IMG/VR virus record: IMGVR_UViG_3300033148_002445
Coordinates: 1-43,499 of that record
Direction: 5' to 3' (one strand)
Length of the DNA stretch: 43,499 nucleotides
Origin: a virus
The notes beneath the pieces are model-generated. The model was not told the DNA's origin. It was given only the letters and a program-made list of their open reading frames with translations, and searched no databases. Made by a program: the position numbers and the translations under genes. This document shows, piece after piece, positions 37,650-43,499 of this stretch (position 1 is its first letter; every line of letters begins with the position of its first letter).

Positions 37650-38243
37650 ATGTCAAGTTTTCAAGAGATTTTTGGACAGGGTGGATTTGTTACGAATTCC
37701 GTGGCACCGGCAACGGATTACGCAATCATTCCACCCGGCAAGTATCCGTGTACTATTGAGTCTGCCGAGGTTAAGCTTACAAAAAAGCAAGACGGGTACT
37801 ATCTCGAATTGGTACTCGTGATACTAGAGGGCGAATATGCAAATTACAAAATTTGGGACCGCATTAACATCGCCAATCCGAGTGCGCAATGCCAGAAAAT
37901 CGGTCGCGGTACATTAGCCGCGCTGAACCTTGCACTTGGTATTGCGAACTTAGAGAACGAAAGTCAGGTCGTTGGTGGCGTGGTTGTCGCGCATGTAAAG
38001 GTCAAGAATGAACAAAATGAGGTTCGCACCTATTCGTCGTTGACGGACTACCGCGCGGAGCAAGCCGCCGCACAGGCTCCAGTTCAGGCTCCAGTTGTGG
38101 CGCAACAACCTGTCCAGCAAGTTCAGCCTGTCGTGGTGCAACAACAGCAGGCAGCCGTACGAGAACAGCCGCAACCGCAGCAACAGTGCCCCGCTCAACC
38201 AGTACATGTGCAAGGGACTACCCCTTGGGCACGGCCAACGTAA
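37650..38243 (+). CDS. SSB-like protein of the DUF669 group (197 aa)
   Basis: The start ATG at 37650 follows AAAGGC. Longer in-frame openings run inside the upstream gene. Residues 25-135 (YAIIPPGKYPCTIESAEVKL, GYYLELVLVILEGEYANYKI, WDRINIANPSAQCQKIGRGT) resemble DUF669 proteins, which bind single-stranded DNA and accompany Sak-type recombinases. The C-terminal 60 residues are a Gln/Pro/Val-rich low-complexity tail (VQAPVVAQQPVQQVQPVVVQ) ending in TPWARPT. Such disordered tails in SSBs serve as protein docking sites. The role as recombinase partner is inferred from operon order. Confidence 0.7.
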   Translation: MSSFQEIFGQGGFVTNSVAPATDYAIIPPGKYPCTIESAEVKLTKKQDGYYLELVLVILEGEYANYKIWDRINIANPSAQCQKIGRGTLAALNLALGIANLENESQVVGGVVVAHVKVKNEQNEVRTYSSLTDYRAEQAAAQAPVQAPVVAQQPVQQVQPVVVQQQQAAVREQPQPQQQCPAQPVHVQGTTPWARPT

Positions 38244-38284
38244 TGACAGTCTCGGTTTTGAATCACTTTTCCGAGGAGAGTAAA

Positions 38285-39139
38285 ATGAAATATCGCTTCC
38301 TTTTGGTTATTGCGATTCTCGTATCGCTGACAACATACGGCATCGCGGAAACCAAGCAAAGCGTGCCCGAATACCTGCAAAGAATTAGTGTTACGGTTAA
38401 GGCCGGCAGGAACCAGGGCTCGGGAACTGTCGTCACTCGCATCGACCCCAATTCTCAGGAGCGACTCACATTCGTCTGGACGGCCGCTCATGTCGTAGAC
38501 GGCCTACGAAATGTGCGAAAAGTTGTGAACGCAGACGGCAGCACGAGGATTCTCATCGAGTTCAAAGATCCACGAATTGTTGCCGAGCGATACCAGGATG
38601 GAAGGCGCGTTGGTGAGCAGATTCTTGATTGCAAGGTCATTAAATACAGCGATGCCGATTACGGTGAAGATCTTGCACTTTTGATGATTCGCTTGCGAAA
38701 CTCGTATGACACTAATGCCTGCGCGAAATTCCCGGTCGATCCGGGCTACATCCCCCCGATTGGCGCAGATTTAAGTCATTGCGGTTCGCTACTCGGACAG
38801 TTCGGATCGAATAGTTATACGACCGGCGTACTCAGTCAAACCGGGCGATTGCTTGAGGGAAAGGGTGCCAGCAATAAAGTATTTGATCAAGTAACCGCCG
38901 TTGCGTTTCCCGGATCGTCTGGAGGCGGCGTATATCTCGCGGCCGACGGAACGTACATTGGAATGCTTACCCAGGGCGTCCAGATGCAAGGATTCAATTT
39001 CATCGTGCCTGCACGGCGAATGCGAGCATGGGCCGCAAGCGCTGGCGTCGAATGGGCAATCAACATAAATCTCCCCATGCCCCCGCTTAATGAGATCATG
39101 GAAATTCCAGTTGAGGATACTGGCACCCTTTCTGACTAA
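38285..39139 (+). CDS. Secreted trypsin-like serine protease (284 aa)
   Basis: GAGGAG precedes the ATG at 38285. Residues 1-21 are a signal peptide (MKYRFLLVIAILVSLTTYGI) with cleavage after the Ala. The catalytic triad is visible in order: His69 in WTAAHVVDG, Asp129 in DYGEDLALLMIRL, Ser212 in FPGSSGGGVYLAADGTYIGM. This is the DegP/Htr/glutamyl-endopeptidase class of trypsin fold. No PDZ domain follows; the C-terminus is a short acidic tail. An exported protease between an SSB-like protein and a nuclease gene is unusual. It may degrade host surface proteins or act in exclusion or lysis. Codon use is like its neighbours, so it is not clearly recent cargo. Confidence 0.8.
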   Translation: MKYRFLLVIAILVSLTTYGIAETKQSVPEYLQRISVTVKAGRNQGSGTVVTRIDPNSQERLTFVWTAAHVVDGLRNVRKVVNADGSTRILIEFKDPRIVAERYQDGRRVGEQILDCKVIKYSDADYGEDLALLMIRLRNSYDTNACAKFPVDPGYIPPIGADLSHCGSLLGQFGSNSYTTGVLSQTGRLLEGKGASNKVFDQVTAVAFPGSSGGGVYLAADGTYIGMLTQGVQMQGFNFIVPARRMRAWAASAGVEWAININLPMPPLNEIMEIPVEDTGTLSD

Positions 39140-39154
39140 TCCTTGTTGCCGCAT

Positions 39155-39187
39155 GACACGATAGCGCCTGGTCAGCGCTATCGTGTC
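39155..39187 (+). terminator. Strong hairpin after the protease gene, without T-run
   Basis: GACACGATAGCGC and GCGCTATCGTGTC form a perfect 13-bp stem with a 7-base loop, followed by TGGTGTAGG, which is the ribosome site of the next gene. No U-tract follows, so it may attenuate, stabilise the upstream mRNA or sequester the next ribosome site. Confidence 0.55.
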
Positions 39188-39205
39188 TGGTGTAGGAGAT
39201 TTCAC

Positions 39206-39628
39206 ATGCTGACAGATTCTGAATTGCAAGAACTTGCTATCTACTGTGTACGATATTTGAATGCCAAGCAGGGTGTCGACATGGCGAAGATGCAACAAAA
39301 CAAAGCGAAAGTTGAAATTGCAAATCGCATATCTACTGGCGGCGCATCCCAGAAAACAGTCACGCTTCATAATGGCACGAAGATAACGGTTGCCCGTGGC
39401 TTCAATACTAAGATAGATGCTGACGAAATCAGCAAACTCTTTGACACAGATGAAGAATTCGAGAACTTCCCGAAGCCACTTTTGACTAAAACAGAACAGA
39501 TACTTGATGCGCAAGGATACGAGTGGTATCGAGTCAACCATCCAGTGTTGTTCGCCAAGATTGCCGAACACGTCACACTTACGCCGAAGGCAGTCAGCGT
39601 TACTGTCAAGCCACCGAAGGGGGGGTGA
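39206..39628 (+). CDS. Hypothetical protein of the replication operon (140 aa)
   Basis: TAGGAG precedes the ATG at 39206. The product begins MLTDSELQELAIYCVRYLNA, then NRISTGGASQKTVTLHNGTK, FNTKIDADEISKLFDTDEEF and DAQGYEWYRVNHPVLFAKIA, ending TPKAVSVTVKPPKGG. The layout is N-terminal helix, basic beta region, then helices and a basic end. Such proteins often sit beside phage exonuclease and recombination genes, so a nuclease or recombination accessory role is likely. I recognise no named family with certainty. The next ATG directly follows its TGA. Confidence 0.6.
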   Translation: MLTDSELQELAIYCVRYLNAKQGVDMAKMQQNKAKVEIANRISTGGASQKTVTLHNGTKITVARGFNTKIDADEISKLFDTDEEFENFPKPLLTKTEQILDAQGYEWYRVNHPVLFAKIAEHVTLTPKAVSVTVKPPKGG

Positions 39629-40957
39629 ATGCCCAGTCTTAGTGACATTATTCCACGGCCGACTGATACCGAAACAGTAAGGGCCATTTATGCGCAATAC
39701 AAAAAACGCGGAGATGCTGAGCCGATACGTGGTTATCTTGGCGCGTCCATTATTGGCCACCCCTGCGAGCGTTACCTATGGTTCAGCTTCAGAGCTTGTT
39801 GCAAGGGCGACTTTAGCGGTCGCATGTATCGACTCTTCGAGACTGGAGACCTTGCGGAAGACCGTTTCGCAGATAACTTACGAAGCATTGGCGCAACAGT
39901 CCACGTAACTGATGAGCACGGAGAGCAATTTAGTGTATCGGCTTTTGGCGGTCATTTTTCTGGGCACCTAGACGGCTGCGCCCTGGGTATTCCAGAGGCC
40001 CCCAAGGCTTGGCATGTTTTGGAATTCAAGACGCACAACAGCAAAAACTTCAAGAAGCTGATCAAGGATGGCGTGGCTCTGGCTTTTCCGAAGCATCACG
40101 CCCAGATGATGATCTATATGCACTATACTGGGATGCCACGTGCGCTATATCTTGCCGTTAACAAGGATACGGATGAACTGTATTCGGAACGTGTTCGATA
40201 CGACACAAAACAGGCGGCTTTGCTCGTTCAGCGCGCAGAGCGCATCATTAGGGCCCAAGAGCCGCCGACCAGGATCTCGGATCGACCTGACTTCTGGCAA
40301 TGCAAGATGTGCAACGCCAGGGATATTTGTCATGGATCAGTTGCGCCGGCACCAGCACTCATAGTCCCAGCACTCTCATGTAAGCAGTGCTGCCACGCAA
40401 CGCCGACGATGGGCGGCGTAGATGGAAGGTGGGTCTGTGAGAAACACAAAAAGGCGCTGTCAACCAGTGCCCAAGAGAACCTCTGTGAAGATCATCTTGT
40501 TTTGCCGGGGTTATTGCCGTTATTTTCCCCCGTCGATACAGGCAAGGACGCCAGTGGTTCTGATTTCATACAATTTCAGGACGACAAGGGGAATGAATTT
40601 CGTCACGGTCGCGAAAAGGGGGCCTTTAGCAGTGTGGAACTAACCGTCCTGCCTGCGCCTCTTTTGGCAAATTCAATGGTTACAAGGGCTAAGGATGTCT
40701 TCGACGGAACCGCCATGACGTGTTGCGAAGACATTCTTGATCGCTATCCAGAGAAGGATTGCGAAATACTATGGAGGGGGAATATTGGCGGACTCATGGA
40801 GGCGTTGGTAATTCAATTGGGACATCCTTTCGTGGATGACGACATCATTGCACGCACTGTTTTATCAACTCATTGCGTTGCCGAATACGAAGGCGGCGTA
40901 ATCGCCATTGCGTATCCCGACACCGGACGAGCGGAAATCAAAAGGAGAAAAGCATGA
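39629..40957 (+). CDS. Cas4/RecB-like PD-(D/E)XK nuclease with Fe-S cysteines (442 aa)
   Basis: The nuclease core has the PD-(D/E)XK motif: Asp115 in FSGHLDGCALG, then Glu132 and Lys134 in HVLEFKTHNSKN. Cys46 (GHPCERYLWFSF) plus Cys225, Cys228 and Cys234 (WQCKMCNARDICHG) form the 4Fe-4S cysteine set of AddB/Cas4-type nucleases. Cas4 proteins are about 200 aa; here a C-terminal extension (residues about 240-442) adds another Cys/His cluster (CKQCCHATPTMGG, VCEKHKK) and a domain of unknown role. In this operon it probably makes or processes 3' single-stranded tails for the Sak4/SSB annealing pair. No CRISPR array or other cas gene is present. Confidence 0.8.
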   Translation: MPSLSDIIPRPTDTETVRAIYAQYKKRGDAEPIRGYLGASIIGHPCERYLWFSFRACCKGDFSGRMYRLFETGDLAEDRFADNLRSIGATVHVTDEHGEQFSVSAFGGHFSGHLDGCALGIPEAPKAWHVLEFKTHNSKNFKKLIKDGVALAFPKHHAQMMIYMHYTGMPRALYLAVNKDTDELYSERVRYDTKQAALLVQRAERIIRAQEPPTRISDRPDFWQCKMCNARDICHGSVAPAPALIVPALSCKQCCHATPTMGGVDGRWVCEKHKKALSTSAQENLCEDHLVLPGLLPLFSPVDTGKDASGSDFIQFQDDKGNEFRHGREKGAFSSVELTVLPAPLLANSMVTRAKDVFDGTAMTCCEDILDRYPEKDCEILWRGNIGGLMEALVIQLGHPFVDDDIIARTVLSTHCVAEYEGGVIAIAYPDTGRAEIKRRKA

Positions 40958-41268
40958 AAACAACAAATGAATTCGATCGTCCACTGAAGGTCGGTGATCT
41001 AATAGACACGGGATTCACATTTTGTGGATGCCCAATCTTAATCAAGACGATACACGATTGTCGCTTTAGGAGTATTCGAGCATTCAAAAGACAATTCGAG
41101 AGGCAGATGTATAAATTTCTGGAAGCCATTTATGGCGCAATGTGGAATGACAATGCCATGTGGACTGGACGAAATTTCGATCCTATGAACCGCAAAGCCG
41201 GATTGAAGCGCTCGCATTCCTTCAGGAGCGTGATGTACTTCCCCTACGAAACTCCACAAAAGAAGTGA
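40954..41268 (+). CDS. Small protein with C-terminus built from inverted helicase sequence (104 aa)
   Basis: GGAG precedes the ATG at 40954, which overlaps the nuclease stop. Residues 9-29 (RPLKVGDLIDTGFTFCGCPI) and RAFKRQFERQMYKFLE are paralogous to the next small protein (RLLRPGDQLDTGLTFRGHKI, VREQFVRKIVSCFPE). Residues 77-98 (PMNRKAGLKRSHSFRSVMYF) are read from a 64-bp inverted copy of part of the helicase gene and have no protein-level counterpart in the paralog. The gene is thus a fusion of its ancestral domain with antisense helicase sequence. No domain of known function. Confidence 0.65.
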   Translation: MKTTNEFDRPLKVGDLIDTGFTFCGCPILIKTIHDCRFRSIRAFKRQFERQMYKFLEAIYGAMWNDNAMWTGRNFDPMNRKAGLKRSHSFRSVMYFPYETPQKK

Positions 41269-42066
41269 AAAACATGAAAACAGCAGCCGAGGTATGCCGT
41301 GATTTAGTTGACTCATTCAAGGATGGCGATCTTGTTCCAATTGCATTCTGGAATAAAATCTTACAAGATGCCAAAAAGGTAGTTGCGACAGCGGAAGAGA
41401 GCGGCGAACTCGAACGCCTGCTGAGACCTGGGGATCAACTCGACACTGGCCTGACATTTCGCGGGCACAAGATCCTACTCGAAATTACAGATCGCTGGTC
41501 CGGCCATGCGGCCAGCACTCGTTACAGGGAAGGTGTTGTTCGCGAGCAGTTTGTTCGTAAGATAGTATCCTGCTTCCCGGAACTGTCAAAGTAATGATCC
41601 CGCGCCCCTACCAGCAAGAGGGACTTGAAGCGCTCCACGACCACATCTGCACAAAAGATACAAATCCCGGTGTAGTTGTGCCAACGGGCGGAGGCAAGAG
41701 TCTTATGATAGCATGGGCTATCCAAATGTGGTTACGGGAGTGCCCCTGGTTTCGTTGCGTCATCCTTGCTCACAGGAAAGAACTGGTAGAGCAAAATTAC
41801 GAAGAATTCATTAACGTCATACACGATGACGATTTCCAATTTTGCGGGGAAGTGGGGATTTTTTCGGCTGCGCTCAAGCGCAGGGATTACGAATCCCAAA
41901 TCCTATTCGCCTCGATCGACTCAATCTACAAGAAGTCTGGTGAATTTTCGCCGTTCGATGTCATCATGGTGGATGAGGCGCATCGAATACCGCCAGCCGG
42001 CGAGGGGAAGTACATCACGTTCCTGAAGGGATGTAAGCGCTTCAATCCGGCTTTGCGGTTCATAGG
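41182..42066. repeat. 64-bp inverted repeat: 41182-41245 versus 42003-42066
   Basis: The strand from 41182 to 41245 equals the reverse complement of 42003-42066 at 60 of 64 positions, starting CCTATGAACCGCAAAGCC. The four differences are all transitions. The right arm is helicase codons 137-158 just before the TATP motif. The left arm lies in the 3' part of the 104-aa gene. Arms are 757 bases apart. Confidence 0.95.
41274..41594 (+). CDS. Small protein, paralog of the preceding gene (106 aa)
   Basis: Start ATG at 41274 (MKTAAEVCRDLVDSFKDG) has only a weak AAGAAGTG upstream. An in-frame ATG at 41160 would run through the inverted repeat and is rejected. Residues about 47-67 (RLLRPGDQLDTGLTFRGHKI) and the C-terminal VREQFVRKIVSCFPELSK match the preceding small protein. 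A GDxxDTGxTFxG hairpin followed by an amphipathic helix suggests a compact alpha/beta fold. Its TAA overlaps the helicase ATG, so it may be a helicase cofactor, which is inferred from coupling only. Confidence 0.6.
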   Translation: MKTAAEVCRDLVDSFKDGDLVPIAFWNKILQDAKKVVATAEESGELERLLRPGDQLDTGLTFRGHKILLEITDRWSGHAASTRYREGVVREQFVRKIVSCFPELSK

Positions 42067-43216
42067 CTGGACAGCTACCCCCTACCGAATGGGCTGTGGT
42101 CCAATTTGCCATAAAGATCATATGCTACATGAAGTTTGCTACGAAGCCAGGGTGACTGATTTGATTCGCGATGGTTTCCTGTGCGGGTTGCGGTCCAAGG
42201 TGGGCGTCGCGATGCCGGATCTTAACGGGGTGAAGCGGCAATCGGGGGGAGATTATGTTATTACGTCCCTTTCAAAAGCAACAAATAAAAGAGATATTGT
42301 CGCCGCAGCAATACGCGAAGCCGTGGAGATCATTTGCAGAGAAAAACGATCTCACATCGTATTCTTTTGTGTCGATGTCGCACATTGTCAATCCGTTTCT
42401 GAGGAATTGGCCAAGTACGGAATCTATGCTCCGGCGGTTACGGGAAAAACAAAAGCACAAGAGCGCGCCAGAATAGGGGAGGCTTTCAAAAATGGAGACA
42501 TCCACGCTATATGCAATGTTAACGTATACACTGAAGGATTCAACGCAACTTGCGTCGATTGCATCGTCTTACTTCGCCCCACCCTTTCACAAGGGCTGTT
42601 CTCACAAATGGTTGGGCGTGGCCTCCGGCTGCACGCGCATAAGCGTGACTGCCTTGTTTTGGATTTTGCAGGGTGTATTGACGAACACGGGCCAGTTGAT
42701 CTTCTCGGGGGCAAACCGATTGTCATGGCTGTGTGCGGGAATTGCAGGGAGTCATTTTCCCGTGCCGTGAGAAAGTGCCCGCAATGCGGATGGGAAATTC
42801 CGAAAATCGAAATGGAACGACTTGAAGCAGTGGAGAGCAAACGTCGAATGCACGGTGACAAGGTATCGAAGAAATCCATTCTTTCCAGCGAACCGAGTAC
42901 GCACAAGGTTGATAATGTATTTGTCGGGAGGCACAAAAAAGAAGGCAAACCTGATTCGCTACTTGTTCGCTATCGTTGCGGCTTGTCGATGTTCCGTGAA
43001 TGGGTATGTCTCGACCATGAGGGTTACGCCGGACAAGCAGCGCACTCCTGGTGGACTAAGCGTTTTGGACCCTGGAAAGCCAGGGGTGGCTCAAAAGTAG
43101 ATGCAGCGCTTGAGGACTTGTTTCTTCAGCAGGCGTTGCAAGAGTACACGAAGACAATTACGGTGAAGCGCAATGGAAAATATACGGAAATCATCAATTA
43201 TAATCAACCACTTTAG
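41594..43216 (+). CDS. SF2 DEAH-box helicase with C-terminal zinc ribbon (540 aa)
   Basis: Motifs: Q-motif region RPYQQEGLEAL, Walker A PTGGGKS (residues 30-36), DEAH at 127-130 (MVDEAHRIPP), TATP at 160-163, and motif VI QMVGRGLRL. After the helicase core come CGNCRESFSRAVRKCPQCGW, a CxxC...CxxC zinc ribbon, and a domain of about 100 residues ending in NYNQPL. This is the SSL2/XPB-type helicase found in many phages, probably unwinding DNA for replication or recombination. Codons 137-158 are the source of the upstream inverted repeat. TAATG overlap with the small upstream gene. Followed 8 bases later by the prim-pol start. Confidence 0.88.
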   Translation: MIPRPYQQEGLEALHDHICTKDTNPGVVVPTGGGKSLMIAWAIQMWLRECPWFRCVILAHRKELVEQNYEEFINVIHDDDFQFCGEVGIFSAALKRRDYESQILFASIDSIYKKSGEFSPFDVIMVDEAHRIPPAGEGKYITFLKGCKRFNPALRFIGWTATPYRMGCGPICHKDHMLHEVCYEARVTDLIRDGFLCGLRSKVGVAMPDLNGVKRQSGGDYVITSLSKATNKRDIVAAAIREAVEIICREKRSHIVFFCVDVAHCQSVSEELAKYGIYAPAVTGKTKAQERARIGEAFKNGDIHAICNVNVYTEGFNATCVDCIVLLRPTLSQGLFSQMVGRGLRLHAHKRDCLVLDFAGCIDEHGPVDLLGGKPIVMAVCGNCRESFSRAVRKCPQCGWEIPKIEMERLEAVESKRRMHGDKVSKKSILSSEPSTHKVDNVFVGRHKKEGKPDSLLVRYRCGLSMFREWVCLDHEGYAGQAAHSWWTKRFGPWKARGGSKVDAALEDLFLQQALQEYTKTITVKRNGKYTEIINYNQPL

Positions 43217-43224
43217 GTGTCATT

Positions 43225-43499
43225 ATGTCTGTTCTTGAATACGCCTTGCGATATGCCCGACTCGGTTGGCATATCTTCCCATGTGCGCCAAATCAAAAGA
43301 CACCTCTCACCGCTCATGGAGTAAAAGATGCCACAATAGATGAAAAGACTATTACAAACTGGTGGACCGGACGGCCGAATGCCAATATCGCCGTCGCCTG
43401 TGGACGAATCAGCGGAATTCACGTTGTTGACATTGATGTGGGCAAGGGGCATTCTGGATGGGACTCCCTTAGCAGTCTCTGTTCGGGAAATACTGCGCT
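43225..43499 (+). CDS. Prim-pol (AEP) N-terminus, cut by window end
   Basis: AGGTG precedes the ATG at 43225. The visible 91 residues, starting MSVLEYALRYARLGWHIFPC, then GVKDATIDEKTITNWWTGRP and HVVDIDVGKGHSGWD, match the opening of the bifunctional DNA primase/polymerase (prim-pol, archaeo-eukaryotic primase superfamily). WxxxPNANIAVACG and VDID carry the first catalytic acidic pair of that domain. In phages prim-pol is usually fused to a helicase. The rest of the gene lies outside the window. Confidence 0.85.
   Translation, partial: MSVLEYALRYARLGWHIFPCAPNQKTPLTAHGVKDATIDEKTITNWWTGRPNANIAVACGRISGIHVVDIDVGKGHSGWDSLSSLCSGNTA

Noticed and set aside
38789-39760. 323-codon minus-strand open frame
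   Set aside because: Antisense to the trypsin-like protease, the 140-aa gene and the nuclease start; no ribosome site and no domain pattern.
39629-40957. Cas4-like protein as a sign of a CRISPR system
   Set aside because: No repeats of CRISPR type and no other cas gene occur in the window; the operon context is phage recombination.
41160-41594. Longer form of the 106-aa protein starting at 41160
   Set aside because: The extension is antisense helicase sequence from the inverted repeat, overlaps the upstream gene and lacks a ribosome site.

Overview
The window is a stretch of a tailed-phage genome (or a prophage/metagenomic phage contig) cut inside genes at both ends. It shows small terminase, large terminase, portal, scaffold, major capsid, head-tail adaptor, tail nozzle, fibre genes and very large internal virion proteins. 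No tape-measure, tail-tube or sheath gene is visible, so a short-tailed (podovirus-like) virion is the best inference. Shine-Dalgarno sites and sigma70-like promoters point to a bacterial host. The host cannot be read from the sequence. The many tiny Cys-rich proteins and the CPDGRCP-type secreted proteins remind me of Planctomycetota-associated phages, but that is only an impression.

Layout. (1) 1-4760, minus strand: a dense array of about 15 very small genes (about 45-200 aa), several with CxxC zinc-ribbon patterns, read from three sigma70-like promoters (near 4810-4837, 3797-3825 and 698-726); probably early host-takeover genes. (2) 4838-5985: a roughly 1.1 kb non-coding control region between the two divergent gene blocks, with direct repeats, inverted repeats, a GT-rich tract, a terminator and a plus-strand promoter. 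The transcript from that promoter begins in a tRNA-like element with a UCA anticodon loop. (3) 5986-8041: small leader genes and the small terminase. (4) 8038-32568: packaging, head, connector, tail, fibre and ejection proteins. Four strong hairpins (three of them T-tract terminators) separate single genes there and probably set expression levels. (5) 32565-36407: a separately promoted cassette of envelope proteins: a permuted papain-fold hydrolase, a lipobox-bearing C39-like cysteine protease, a secreted CPDGRCP protein, and several one-TM proteins likely to serve lysis or exclusion. (6) 36545-43499: replication and recombination: a Sak4-like RecA-fold ATPase, a DUF669-type SSB-like protein, a secreted trypsin-like protease (out of place here), a Cas4/RecB-like nuclease with Fe-S cysteines, a DEAH helicase, and the start of a prim-pol gene that runs off the window.

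Most striking observations. A 64-bp segment of the helicase gene recurs in inverted orientation (60/64 identical, all four differences transitions) about 760 bp upstream, where it encodes the C-terminus of an unrelated small protein. Three consecutive fibre genes share an N-terminal anchor and three share a C-terminal module in a shuffled arrangement. One structural-region gene looks initiated at AUU directly behind a consensus promoter. Genes are tightly packed, and start/stop overlaps of the ATGA, GTGA and TAATG types recur throughout, so translational coupling appears to be general.
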